From Pelomonas sp047654805 (GTDB lineage: Bacteria > Pseudomonadota > Gammaproteobacteria > Burkholderiales > Burkholderiaceae_C), in contig NZ_JASGIV010000001.1 in assembly GCF_047654805.1 (NCBI RefSeq), forward strand, positions 1,116,001 to 1,180,000: a stretch of DNA of 64,000 nucleotides. The letters are read 5' to 3'. This document shows, in pieces, positions 1 to 12,476 of this stretch. Each line of letters opens with the position of its first letter. The first letter of the stretch is position 1. Both the position numbers and the translations under genes were made by a program. Under the pieces are notes generated by a model that was not told where the DNA came from, ran no database searches, and saw nothing but the letters and a program-made list of their open reading frames with translations.

Positions 1-1
1 C

Positions 2-1573
2 AGGTTGGGCGTGTGCATCGCCACCTCGGGCCCTGGCGCCACCAACCTGATCACCGGCGTGGCCTGCGCCTACGACAACAACGTTCCCATGCTGGTCATC
101 ACCGGCCAGCCGCCCATCAAGAACTTCGGCAAGGGCGCGCTGCAGGAGTCCAGCTGTACAGGCATCAACACGGTGGCGATGTTTCGTCCCTGCACGCGCT
201 ACAACTCGCTGGTCTCGCACGCCGACCAGCTGCCCACCAAGCTCTTCAATGCGCTGATGCAGGCGCAGCGCGCGCCCAGCGGCCCCAGCCACCTGTCCAT
301 CCCGGTGGACATCCTGCGCCAGCCCCTGCCCGACGATGTGGAATTGCCCGACTTCGCCGGCTTGCTGCGGCGCGCACCGATGCTTGTGGACCTGCCGGCC
401 TCACGTGAGCTGGCGCGGCTGCTGTTCTCGGCCCGCGAACCGGTCTGGCTGATCGGCGACGGCTGCGGCGACGCCGTCGACGAGTTGATGCAGCTGGTGC
501 AACTTACCGATGGCTGCTTCATCACGACACCAGACGGCAAGGGCCTCGTCAACCCGCGCCACCCGCGCTATCGCGGCGTGTTCGGCTTCGGCGGCCATGC
601 CAGTGCGGCGGCGTTGCTGCAGGACGAGCCTGATCTCATCGTTGCGCTGGGCACGGGCTTTGGCGAGTTCAACAGCGGTGGCTGGTCCACGGCCCTGCTG
701 AACGGCCGCCTCGTCCACGTGGACGACAGTGACGAGAACTTGATGCGCTCCCCGATGGCGCGGCTGCATGTGCGTGGCCACATCAAGTCGGTCTGCGACC
801 AGTTGATCGCGCTGCTGGCTTCGTCGGAGCATGGACGGGACGCGCAGCTGTTGCCCTTCCTGCACCCCCAGGTGGCCCGCCAAGCCTACGAGGCCATGGT
901 CGACAGTCCGCGAGCGCTGCGCGGCGACAGCTCGCCCGTGAAGCCGCAGCGCCTGGTGGCCACGCTAGGCGAACGCTGTCCGCCGCAGACGCGCTTCGTC
1001 GCTGACGCCGGCAACAGCGCCGCCTGGGCCGTGCACTACCTCGCGCCGCAGGATCGGCGTGCCGACCGCGTGGCCGGCCACGCGCCGGGTGGCCGGGAGA
1101 GACGCGGGCGCCACCCCAGCTGGCTGCGCGTGACCATGGATTTCGCCCCCATGGGCTGGGCCATAGGCTCGGCGGTGGGCATTGCGATGGCGAACCGTCG
1201 CTGCCCGGTCGTCTGCCTGACGGGCGACGGCAGCTATCTGATGAACGGCCAGGAGATCACCGTGGCCGCCGAGTTGGGGCTGCCTGTGCTCTACGTGGTG
1301 CTGAACGACGGTGCGCTGGGCATGGTCAAGCATGGGCAGCGCCTCGCCGGCGCCGAGCCCATTGGCTTCCAGTTGCCCAAGGTCGACTTCGCCGCGATGG
1401 CGGCTGCCATGGGCATTCCCGGGCATGTGGTGCGCTCGTCGCAAGACCTGGACGCGCTGGACTTTCATGCGTTGCTGTCGCGCCGCGGGCCCACGCTGCT
1501 GGACGTGCGCATCGACGGCGAGGAAGTGCCGCCCATGAACCTGCGCATGAAGACGCTGGGGACGGCGCGATGA
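2..1573 (+). CDS. TPP-dependent acetolactate-synthase-like enzyme (5' end cut off)
   Basis: The reading frame is already open at the left edge, so the true start lies outside the window. The visible 5' part matches the pyrimidine-binding domain of the acetolactate synthase family (SGPGATNLITG, then DNNVPMLVITGQ). A middle Rossmann-like domain follows, and the C-terminal third carries the TPP/Mg motif GDGSYLMNGQE at about 1222-1254. The conserved catalytic glutamate of the family would be in the missing N-terminus. A short Arg-rich stretch precedes the MDFAPMGWAIG segment. It overlaps the next gene by four bases, so it is the upstream member of an operon with two citrate-synthase-like proteins and a P450. 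A role in branched-chain amino acid synthesis is possible, but that neighbourhood argues for a specialised carboligation or decarboxylation. The substrate is unknown. Confidence 0.85.
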   Translation, partial: RLGVCIATSGPGATNLITGVACAYDNNVPMLVITGQPPIKNFGKGALQESSCTGINTVAMFRPCTRYNSLVSHADQLPTKLFNALMQAQRAPSGPSHLSIPVDILRQPLPDDVELPDFAGLLRRAPMLVDLPASRELARLLFSAREPVWLIGDGCGDAVDELMQLVQLTDGCFITTPDGKGLVNPRHPRYRGVFGFGGHASAAALLQDEPDLIVALGTGFGEFNSGGWSTALLNGRLVHVDDSDENLMRSPMARLHVRGHIKSVCDQLIALLASSEHGRDAQLLPFLHPQVARQAYEAMVDSPRALRGDSSPVKPQRLVATLGERCPPQTRFVADAGNSAAWAVHYLAPQDRRADRVAGHAPGGRERRGRHPSWLRVTMDFAPMGWAIGSAVGIAMANRRCPVVCLTGDGSYLMNGQEITVAAELGLPVLYVVLNDGALGMVKHGQRLAGAEPIGFQLPKVDFAAMAAAMGIPGHVVRSSQDLDALDFHALLSRRGPTLLDVRIDGEEVPPMNLRMKTLGTAR

Positions 1574-2379
1574 CGGTCGAGGCGACGCGATCTCGAGAGC
1601 GCGTGCGAACGAGGATCTGGCACGAGGAGGCCGAGCCCGACAACGACTTCGCCACGCGCAGCGCGCTGTGCCACGGCTACGACGTCTATGGTGACCTGCT
1701 GGGCCGGGCGCGCTGGGCCGAGATGCTGTTCCTGCTGCTGCGGGGCGAGGCGCCGAGCGCGGGCCAGGCCCGCCTGCTGGAGATGCTGGCCGTCGCGCTG
1801 GCCAATCCCGGGCCACGCGATGCAGCCGTGCACGCGGCGATGTGCGCGGGCGTTGGCGGCTCGACGTCGGCTGCAGCGCTGATCGCGGCGCTGTCGGTGG
1901 GAGCCGGCGCATCGGGAGGGGCGCGAGAGGTCTGGGCCGCGATGCGGTTGTTCCAGTCCTGTGGCCGCAGCTCCTCAGCCTGGGAGCATGCGCTAGCCGA
2001 GCCGGCCGAGGAGCGCGCGGGCATCTGGCCGCATGCCGGGCACGCGCCGGGCTTTGACGCCCATGCCGTGCGGAGCAGCGGCATCGTGCGAGCCGCACTG
2101 CAGGGGCTGGCCGCGTCCGGTGAGGGCGGCTGTCTTGACTGGCTACTGCATAGCCGCACGGCGCTGGAAAGCGTTGCAGGCCGTGGGCTGGCGATGACTG
2201 GCGTGGCGGCGGCTGCACTCGTCGACATTGGCTTCACGCCCGAACAGGGCGAGATGCTGTATCTGCTGCTGCGCCTGCCCGGTGCCGCCGCCCACGCGCT
2301 GGAGCAGCGGGCTCTGGGCCACAAGAGCTTCCCGTTCTTCGCGCTGGAACTGCAGGACGACCCGGGGGTGAGCGCATGA
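1570..2379 (+). CDS. Citryl-CoA lyase / citrate synthase-like protein A, altered active site
   Basis: This 269-residue protein has the size and order of blocks of short citryl-CoA lyase-type members of the citrate synthase superfamily: a GYDVYGDLLGRARWAE region near residue 36, an SAGQARLLEMLAVAL helix near 63, and a C-terminal GFTPEQGEMLYLLLRLPG helix. Where these enzymes usually have His-Gly-Gly, it reads ASGGA, with Ser at 115, and the usual late Asp region reads LAMTGVAAA. Normal citrate synthase chemistry is therefore doubtful. The start ATG overlaps the stop of the TPP gene, and its stop overlaps the start of a second homologue. A pseudoenzyme or a heteromer subunit paired with protein B are reasonable inferences, not shown. 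Confidence 0.7.
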   Translation: MTVEATRSRERVRTRIWHEEAEPDNDFATRSALCHGYDVYGDLLGRARWAEMLFLLLRGEAPSAGQARLLEMLAVALANPGPRDAAVHAAMCAGVGGSTSAAALIAALSVGAGASGGAREVWAAMRLFQSCGRSSSAWEHALAEPAEERAGIWPHAGHAPGFDAHAVRSSGIVRAALQGLAASGEGGCLDWLLHSRTALESVAGRGLAMTGVAAAALVDIGFTPEQGEMLYLLLRLPGAAAHALEQRALGHKSFPFFALELQDDPGVSA

Positions 2380-3197
2380 ACGGCCCCCAAGCCCTTGTGG
2401 ATGGAGCGGACCGCCTGGTCACGCGAATGGGCCAGGCATTCGTCGGCACGCGCGCCGTGTTCCGCGGCCACGACCTGCATGCCGAGCTGCGCCACCTGGA
2501 TTGGATGACCTTGTACGTGCTGGGCATCACCGGGCGGCTCTACGAGGGGGCGCAGCAGCGGCTGCTGCATGCGCTGTGGGTCTGCACCAGCTATCCGGAC
2601 GCCCGCATCTGGAACAACCGCACCGCAGCGCTGGCTGGCTCGGCGCGCAGCACGCCGGGCCTGGGCATCGCGGCGGCCCTGGCCATGTCCGAGGCCACCA
2701 TCTATGGCGGCCACCCCTACGTCAGCAGCATTGATTTCTTCATCCGCGCCCGCGCGGATGAAGAGCAGGGCGGCGCACTGGACAGCTTCGTCGAAGCGGA
2801 GCTGGCGGGCGGGCGCATCTACGGCTATGGCCGGCCCATTGCCTGCATCGACGAGCGCCTGCCCTGGGTGCTGGGCATTGCCAGCGAGCTCGGGCTGGAC
2901 GGCGGGCCGCATCTGCGCATCGCGCTGGAGGTGGAGCGCCTGCTGCTGGCGCGCAGCCCCAGGCTGCGCATGAACTACGCGGCGCTCATGTCGGCCCTGT
3001 GCGCAGACCTGGGTTTTTCCAAGACGGAGATGCATCACTTCCAGCTGCCGGTCTTCCTGGCTGGCATGCCGCCTTGCTTCATCGAGGGCGCCGAGCGGAC
3101 GCCGGGGACGGTGTTCCCGCTGTCCTGCGCCCACATTGCCTACGAAGGGCCGGCGCCGCGCCGCTGGCCAACACCGACACACACGCCACAACCATGA
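2376..3197 (+). CDS. Citrate synthase-like protein B, altered active site
   Basis: This 273-residue protein is a second, clearly different member of the citrate synthase fold. It has an N-terminal FRGHDLHAELRHLDWMTLYV block, a central IYGGHPYVSSIDFF block, a GRIYGYGRPIACIDERLP block where citrate synthases have GFGHRVY-like sequence (Arg153 instead of His), and RMNYAALMSALCADLGF near residue 198 in place of the Asp-containing helix. The tail (residues about 260-273) is Pro/Thr rich and overlaps the P450 start. Start and stop both overlap neighbours by four bases. It is not the missing half of protein A, because each is full length for the short-form family. Function is unknown. Confidence 0.65.
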   Translation: MNGPQALVDGADRLVTRMGQAFVGTRAVFRGHDLHAELRHLDWMTLYVLGITGRLYEGAQQRLLHALWVCTSYPDARIWNNRTAALAGSARSTPGLGIAAALAMSEATIYGGHPYVSSIDFFIRARADEEQGGALDSFVEAELAGGRIYGYGRPIACIDERLPWVLGIASELGLDGGPHLRIALEVERLLLARSPRLRMNYAALMSALCADLGFSKTEMHHFQLPVFLAGMPPCFIEGAERTPGTVFPLSCAHIAYEGPAPRRWPTPTHTPQP

Positions 3198-4345
3198 CCA
3201 CGCACATCGACCCCTATGCGCACTATGCGCACATGCGCGCCACGACTCCGGTGCATTTCAACCCTACGCTGAAAGTGTGGGAGGTCTACGGCTACCACGA
3301 CATCCAGACGGTGCTGGGTGACGCCAAGACCTTCTCGTCGGACCTCTCTGACGGCAAGATGATGGTTTTCATGGACCCGCCGCGCCACACGCAGTTCCGT
3401 CGCCTGGTGGCGCGGGCCTTCACGAGCAAGGTCATTGCCGACCTGGAGCCCAGCGTGCAGGCCATCACCGACGCCTTGCTGGACCGCGTTGAGGAGTCGG
3501 GCGGCATGGACCTGGTCAGGGACCTGGCCTTTGCGTTGCCTGTCACCGTGATCGCCGAGCTGCTGGGCCTGCCCGCAGCCGACCACGAGCGCTTCAAGCA
3601 ATGGTCCATCCCCGCCATCCGCGCGGCCGAGATGGAGTTGATGGGCCTGGTGCCTGCGCCGGAGCTGGTGCAGGCCGTCGACGAGCTGGACGCCTATCTC
3701 GCCGACCTCATTGCCGCGCGCCGCGACTGTCCCAGCGCCGATCTCGTGAGCGCGCTGTTGGCAGCGGAGGTGGACGGTGAGCGGCTCACGCTGCAGGAGG
3801 TTGCGAGCACCTGCCGGCTGCTGCTGATTGCCGGGTTCGAGACCACCACCAACCTCATCGGCAACACCTGCCAGCTCCTACTGACTCACCCGGAGGCGCT
3901 GGCATGTTTGTATGCCGATCCCGAGCTGGCTCCGGCCGCTATCGAGGAGGCGCTGCGTTTCAACACGCCCTTCCAGTTCTTCGCCCGAATCGCCAAGCGC
4001 GATGTGGAACTGGGCGGCCAGTTGATCGAGGCAGGTCAGCAGGTGATGACGTTCAATGCTTCGGGCAACCGCGACGAGTCGGCCTTCCCGCATGCCGACC
4101 GCTTCGACATCACGCGCACGGTCAACCGCCACCTCAGCTTCGGCCATGGCATCCACTACTGCCTGGGAGCCGGCCTTGGCCGGCTGGAGGCCCGAGTGGC
4201 CCTCACCACGCTGCTGCGCCGATTTGGCGGCCTGCGCCTGGACGAGGGTCGCAGGGCCGAGCCGCTGGCGTCGGTCGTGCTGTTCGGCTTCAGCAGCCTG
4301 CCGGTGCGCTGGTCAAAGGTGGTAGCCGAGTTGCACGTAGAGTGA
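3194..4345 (+). CDS. Cytochrome P450
   Basis: This 383-residue soluble bacterial P450 shows the I-helix oxygen-activation motif AGFETTTN, an E-x-x-R type segment (EEALRF), and the haem-binding loop FGHGIHYCLGAGLGR with the axial Cys at about residue 323. The ATG at 3194 was chosen because it overlaps the preceding stop as ATGA and because homologues begin at a similar DPYAHYAHMR segment; a longer in-frame extension upstream lies wholly inside the previous gene. It probably oxidises the product of the upstream TPP and citrate-synthase-like genes, or a compound carried by them. No ferredoxin or reductase gene is adjacent. Its 3' end overlaps the convergent TonB receptor gene by 33 bases. Confidence 0.93.
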   Translation: MTTHIDPYAHYAHMRATTPVHFNPTLKVWEVYGYHDIQTVLGDAKTFSSDLSDGKMMVFMDPPRHTQFRRLVARAFTSKVIADLEPSVQAITDALLDRVEESGGMDLVRDLAFALPVTVIAELLGLPAADHERFKQWSIPAIRAAEMELMGLVPAPELVQAVDELDAYLADLIAARRDCPSADLVSALLAAEVDGERLTLQEVASTCRLLLIAGFETTTNLIGNTCQLLLTHPEALACLYADPELAPAAIEEALRFNTPFQFFARIAKRDVELGGQLIEAGQQVMTFNASGNRDESAFPHADRFDITRTVNRHLSFGHGIHYCLGAGLGRLEARVALTTLLRRFGGLRLDEGRRAEPLASVVLFGFSSLPVRWSKVVAELHVE

Positions 4346-6424
4346 GCGGCGCGCCAGCGGGATGTCGCCTGGCAGGCCGGCACCGGGCGCGAGGCTTGGC
4401 TCGCGGGCGTCGGCGTTGAACAGGTTACGCACCGACAGGGCGAGATCCCAGCCGTCCCGGCCACGGCCGGTGCGCAGCGTGAGGTCGGCGGTGGTGTAGT
4501 CCGGGATGGGCGCCCGCACGTCGCCCGCCGCGCGCTTGCGCTGGGCCACGTGGTTGAGCTGGCCGCTGAGCAGCCAGCCGTTTGCGACGCTCCAGTCCGC
4601 GCGCACGTTGGCGTGCCGGCGCGGAGCGTAGCCCGCGTCGGTGCCCGTCAGGTCTTCGATGGAGCGCTGCAGCGCGAGGTTGCCACTCAGGCGCAGCTTG
4701 CGCGTTGCGTCCCATTGAGCTTCCAGCTCCATGCCGGTGCCGTGCTGGGCGCCGACGTTGTTGAACTGCGCCGTGCCGCCGCCACTGTCGGTGGTGCGGA
4801 TGATGTCCTTCATGTCGTAGCGGAACAGGCTCAGGTTGACCTGCGTGTCGGCCCGCGCCTGCCACGCAAACGCGGCCTCCCAGGTGCTGATGGTCTCGGG
4901 CTTTAGCGCGGCATTGCCGCGGATGACCGGGTTGTTGATGCTGTACTGCTCCGTGAAGGCCGGCGCGCGGAAGGCTCGGCCGTAGAGCAGCTTGACCGTC
5001 AGGTCGAGGTGGGCGTCCCACACCAGCGCCGCGCGCGGGTTGGTGGTGTTGCCGAAGTCGGAGTAGCGGTCGTGGCGCAGACCGGCGGTCAGCGTCCAGT
5101 CCTTGGCCAGGCTCCATTCGTCCTGCACGTACACATAGCTGACCGTGCGCCGATGCGGTTCGGCGAAGGACTCCGAGGCAGGGAACTCCTGGAGTTCGCC
5201 GCTGGGCAGCGGCACGGGCAAGCCCACCGCCGGGCCGCTGGGCACGATGGTGAAGTTCTTCAGTTCCAGGGTCCTGTACATGTCCAGGTCGTCATGGCCG
5301 GCGCCCAGGCGAAGGTTGTGCCCCTTGAAGCCGCCGTAGGAGGCCACGGCTGACAGCCGCCACTGCCGCTCCCAGGTACTGGGCGCGCCCAGCATGCCTT
5401 TGGGGAAGGAGCCGGCGAAGGCGCCTGGCGGGAACAACTGCAGCGGCACGTTGAAAGTCTGCGCATAGTGCAGGTAGCTCGCGTTGAGCGCACCGCGCCA
5501 GTCGTCCGCGAGCTCGATGTCGGACCAGGAGAAGTCTGAAGTAATCCGTTCGATCTTGTAGCGCCCGACGGGGTCGAGCGCCCCAGCCACGCCGGCTCCG
5601 GTCTGCAGGTCGTCGCGCAGCTTGTAGCTTCCGCGCAGCCGCAGCTTGTCGCGGCCCACCTCGGCATTCGCGTCCAGCGCCTTGAAGCCCACGTTCATGG
5701 GTCCCGGCGCGAGGCTGGCCCGGGTACCGAAGGCCTGGTCGAGCAGGCTCTGCTGGTCGGCACCCACGATCTCGCGCTGTCCGTCCGTCTCGCCTATGCG
5801 TACAAAGCCGGCCACGTCATAGCTGCCCAGCCTGCCGCCGTACTGCCACCAGCCATCGCGGCTCTTGAACGAGCCCACGCGGGCGCCGAGGTCCGTGCCG
5901 TCCACGTCGGCCGCGGCCTTGGTGATGACGTTGATGACGCCGGAGAACGCGTCAGCGCCATACAGGGCTGAGCCCGGCCCACGGATGATCTCGATGCGCG
6001 CGATGTTCTCCACCGGCATGTCGCCCCAGCCCAGCCCGCGGTTGCCGACGAACAGCGTGGTCAGCGGCACGCCGTTGAGCAGCATCAGCGTCTGCGCGTT
6101 GAACTCGCTGTGGATGCCCCGGATCAGGTAGAGCGGCGCGAAGGTGTTGTTGCTGCGGCTCACGTGGATGCCAGGCACGCTTTCCAGCACTTCGTCGATG
6201 CCGGTGGCACCCATGGCCGCGATGTCCTGCGCCGTGATCACCGTGGCCACGGCCGGCGCGCGGCGCAGCGCCTGCGGGGCTCCGGTAGCGATGGAGACCG
6301 TGGTCTTGTCGCCGTAGACCTGGGCGAGCTCTTCTTCTTCGCTCTGCGGCTGCGCGAAGGCGACCGGCGGTATCGCTGCCAGCCAGGCGCCTCCCAGAAT
6401 TGCCAGGCCGAAGATGGGTCTCAT
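4313..6424 (-). CDS. TonB-dependent outer-membrane receptor
   Basis: The protein is about 703 residues. The start at 6424 gives a clean signal peptide (MRPIFGLAILGGAWLAAIPP, cleaved near AFAQ); in-frame codons further upstream would precede the signal and are unlikely. The plug domain has RIEIIRGPGSALYGADAFSG near residue 140, and the barrel ends in a short hydrophobic strand (LYVQLGYHL). The receptor imports a scarce ligand across the outer membrane using TonB energy. It is divergent from a periplasmic binding protein and a sensor kinase, a grouping seen repeatedly in proteobacteria. The substrate cannot be told from sequence, and I saw no cobalamin riboswitch in the leader. Confidence 0.93.
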   Translation of the reverse strand: MRPIFGLAILGGAWLAAIPPVAFAQPQSEEEELAQVYGDKTTVSIATGAPQALRRAPAVATVITAQDIAAMGATGIDEVLESVPGIHVSRSNNTFAPLYLIRGIHSEFNAQTLMLLNGVPLTTLFVGNRGLGWGDMPVENIARIEIIRGPGSALYGADAFSGVINVITKAAADVDGTDLGARVGSFKSRDGWWQYGGRLGSYDVAGFVRIGETDGQREIVGADQQSLLDQAFGTRASLAPGPMNVGFKALDANAEVGRDKLRLRGSYKLRDDLQTGAGVAGALDPVGRYKIERITSDFSWSDIELADDWRGALNASYLHYAQTFNVPLQLFPPGAFAGSFPKGMLGAPSTWERQWRLSAVASYGGFKGHNLRLGAGHDDLDMYRTLELKNFTIVPSGPAVGLPVPLPSGELQEFPASESFAEPHRRTVSYVYVQDEWSLAKDWTLTAGLRHDRYSDFGNTTNPRAALVWDAHLDLTVKLLYGRAFRAPAFTEQYSINNPVIRGNAALKPETISTWEAAFAWQARADTQVNLSLFRYDMKDIIRTTDSGGGTAQFNNVGAQHGTGMELEAQWDATRKLRLSGNLALQRSIEDLTGTDAGYAPRRHANVRADWSVANGWLLSGQLNHVAQRKRAAGDVRAPIPDYTTADLTLRTGRGRDGWDLALSVRNLFNADAREPSLAPGAGLPGDIPLARRSLYVQLGYHL

Positions 6425-6549
6425 GTGCTGCGTCCCCGAGGTGAGGGTAATGGGCGCGTATTGTGCTGTCCCCGGGGTGGGGTTCGAGAACTCGCGCGAG
6501 ACGCGAAACATGCCGCGCTTCGCCGCGATGGCCATCTGCATAATGCGCC

Positions 6550-6565
6550 ACGCCAAGCTTGGCGT
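6550..6565. promoter_or_regulatory. 16-bp perfect palindrome in divergent promoter region
   Basis: ACGCCAAG is followed directly by CTTGGCGT, a perfect 16-bp palindrome in the 164-bp gap between the TonB receptor and the binding protein. Its centrality between divergent genes suggests a dimeric regulator operator, which is inference. The rest of the gap shows no other clear element. Confidence 0.45.
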
Positions 6566-6588
6566 CATAACGCAACACTCCGACTCAC

Positions 6589-7563
6589 TTGATTGTCCCT
6601 GGTAGTCCTTCCGAAGCCACTCGCCGTGCGCTGCTGCGACAGGCTCTGGGCGGCATGGTCGTGCTGGCCGGCGGCGAGGCGAGGGCGGCTGATGCCGGCC
6701 GGGCGGTAGCTGTGGTCTATCCCGACCTCGGGGAACCTTTCAAGCAGATCTTCACGGCCATCGTCGAAGGCATCGAGGAGAGGCTGCGCGGCAGCGTCGC
6801 CAGCCTCGCGGTGAACAACGCGGTCAGGCCGAGCGAGGTCGCCGAGGACCTGCGGCGGCGCGACGTCAAGGTGCTGATCGGCCTGGGCCGGGGTGGCATG
6901 CGAATCGCTGCTGCGCTGGCGGGCGAGTTGTCCGTGCTGGTCGGCTGCGTGGTGTCAGTGCAGGAGAGCGAGGCACGCACCTTTCCGGTCTACACGCTGG
7001 CGCCCGATCCGGCGCTGCTGCTCGCGCGGCTGAAGCGGCTGATGCCGGGCGCTCGGCGCGTGCATCTGGTGTACGACCCCAAGCTGAACGGCTGGCTGGT
7101 GCGGCTGGCGCGGGAGGCCGCCCGGGCCGAGGGCCTGGAGCTGCTGGCCCAGGAGGCTGGTGACCAGGCTGGCGCGCTGCGCCTGTACTCGCAGCTGATG
7201 ACGTCCGCCGATCCCGCGCGCGACGCGCTGTGGCTACCCCAGGACCCCACGACGGTTGACGACAACGTCGTGCTGTCCCTGGTGTTGAAGGAAGGCTGGA
7301 ACCGTTCCATCGCGGTGTTCTCCAGTCATCTGGCCCATGTGAAGCGCGGCGCGCTGTTCTCGCTCTATCCCGACAACGCCGAGCTCGGTCGAAGCCTGGC
7401 CGCCGCGGCGCAACGCCTGCTGGGCAACCCGCGGGCGCTGGCTGCCGGCGTGGGGGCGCTGCGCGAGACCCGAGCCGCCGTCAACATCCGTACCGCAGCG
7501 CACCTGGGGCTGGACGTTGCCGCCGCGCGGGCCGGATCCGACCTGGTCTACCCGAATGGCTAA
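6589..7563 (+). CDS. ABC-type periplasmic substrate-binding protein, family PF04392-like
   Basis: The protein is up to 324 residues. The N-terminus has a twin-arginine-like RRALLRQALGGMVVLAGG segment that looks like an export signal. The body has the two-lobed pattern of orphan ABC-type binding proteins (VKVLIGLGRGGMRIAAAL, RRVHLVYDPKLNGWLVRLA, RDALWLPQDPTTVDD). The start is a TTG at 6589 and is uncertain, because no strong ribosome site is visible; no later ATG would keep the signal intact. No permease or ATPase follows. The adjacent gene is a sensor kinase, so the protein more likely presents a ligand to the kinase than feeds a transporter. That is inferred from the recurring receptor, binding protein and kinase trio. 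Confidence 0.75.
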   Translation: MIVPGSPSEATRRALLRQALGGMVVLAGGEARAADAGRAVAVVYPDLGEPFKQIFTAIVEGIEERLRGSVASLAVNNAVRPSEVAEDLRRRDVKVLIGLGRGGMRIAAALAGELSVLVGCVVSVQESEARTFPVYTLAPDPALLLARLKRLMPGARRVHLVYDPKLNGWLVRLAREAARAEGLELLAQEAGDQAGALRLYSQLMTSADPARDALWLPQDPTTVDDNVVLSLVLKEGWNRSIAVFSSHLAHVKRGALFSLYPDNAELGRSLAAAAQRLLGNPRALAAGVGALRETRAAVNIRTAAHLGLDVAAARAGSDLVYPNG

Positions 7564-7569
7564 GACGCT

Positions 7570-11581
<4,012 letters not shown>

Positions 11582-11992
11582 TCAGCGCTTCTCCTGGATG
11601 CGCAGCAGGTTGCCGGCCGGGTCGCGCACAGCGCAGTCGCGCACGCCATAGGGCTGCAGCGTCGGTTCTTCGACGATCTCGGCGTCGGCGGCCTGAAGCC
11701 TCGCAAAGGTGGCGTCGAGGTCGGTCGTGGCGAGGATGAGCATGCCGAACGTGCCCTTGGCCATCATCTCGCTGATGGTGCGGCGCTCCTCCTCCGTGAT
11801 GCCGGGCGTGATGGCAGGAGGATGCAGCACGATGGAAGTGTCGGACTGGCCGGCCGGGCCGACGGTGATCCAGCGCAGGCCGTTGTAGCCCACGTCGTTG
11901 CGCACCTCGAAGCCCAGGATGTCTCGGTAGAAGGCGAGTGATGCCTCGGGGTCGGTCTGGGGCAGGAAGCTGGCGTGGATGCTGATGTCCAT
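11582..11992 (-). CDS. VOC (glyoxalase/bleomycin-resistance fold) protein
   Basis: This 136-residue protein shows two beta-alpha-beta-beta-beta modules: the first at HASFLPQTDPEASLAFYRDI, the second at GMLILATTDLDATFARLQ, and the ending YGVRDCAVRDPAGNLLRI typical of the family. The ATG at 11992 fits the usual N-terminus (MDISIHASFLP); an ATG 30 bases upstream would add ten residues. Its stop directly abuts the UvrA-like start, implying translational coupling. The upstream regulator carries only an AraC DNA-binding domain, so this VOC protein may be its target. Substrate unknown. Confidence 0.88.
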   Translation of the reverse strand: MDISIHASFLPQTDPEASLAFYRDILGFEVRNDVGYNGLRWITVGPAGQSDTSIVLHPPAITPGITEEERRTISEMMAKGTFGMLILATTDLDATFARLQAADAEIVEEPTLQPYGVRDCAVRDPAGNLLRIQEKR

Positions 11993-12032
11993 GGCGGTGT
12001 CTCCGTTGAGTCGTTGAGCCATGGCAGGCAGT

Positions 12033-12476
12033 CTAGTTTTCGCCCGGCGCCGGCGCTTCTCGAATCCTGATCGGTTTGGTGACCTGCCGTGCCACGCAGG
12101 CGGGCATGCCCTGGGTCGCGTGAGCCTGCTCGCGCCTGTAGACGCTGGGCGGCTGGCCCACCAGTTCGGTGAAGCGCGTGCTGAACGTGCCAAGCGAGGA
12201 GCAGCCCACCGTGAAGCAGACCTCGGTGACGCTGAGGTCGCCGCGGCGCAGCAGCGCCATGGCACGCTCGATGCGGCGCGTCATCAGATAGCTGTAGACC
12301 GACTCGCCATAGGCCAGCCGGAACTGCCGGCTCAGGTGCCCGCCCGACATGTGCACGCCGCGTGCCAGGGCGTCGACGTTCAGCGGCTGTGCGTACTCCC
12401 GGTCGATGCGGTCGCGCACGCGGCGCAAACGCGCAAGCTCGCGCAGGTGCAGCTCGGAACCGGGCTGGATGGTCAT
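12033..12476 (-). CDS. AraC-family regulator, DNA-binding domain only
   Basis: This 147-residue protein consists essentially of the paired helix-turn-helix AraC domain: the first helix pair around VDALARGVHMSGGHLSRQFR, the second around SVTEVCFTVGCSSLGTFSTR and ending in VGQPPSVYRR. There is no ligand-binding domain, so control may depend on a partner or on expression level. The start ATG overlaps the stop of the acyltransferase gene (ATGA), and 40 bases separate its stop from the VOC start. It probably autoregulates the operon, which is inference. Confidence 0.9.
   Translation of the reverse strand: MTIQPGSELHLRELARLRRVRDRIDREYAQPLNVDALARGVHMSGGHLSRQFRLAYGESVYSYLMTRRIERAMALLRRGDLSVTEVCFTVGCSSLGTFSTRFTELVGQPPSVYRREQAHATQGMPACVARQVTKPIRIREAPAPGEN

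Noticed and set aside
2999..3193. N-terminal extension of the P450
   Set aside because: It lies entirely within the preceding coding region and lacks P450 sequence; the ATGA start at 3194 is better.
1570..3197. Reading A and B as one citrate synthase split by a frameshift
   Set aside because: Each has both early and late family blocks and full short-form length, and the overlap is a normal ATGA.
6425..6588. Cobalamin riboswitch in the TonB receptor leader
   Set aside because: No B12-box-like sequence in either strand of the 164-bp gap.
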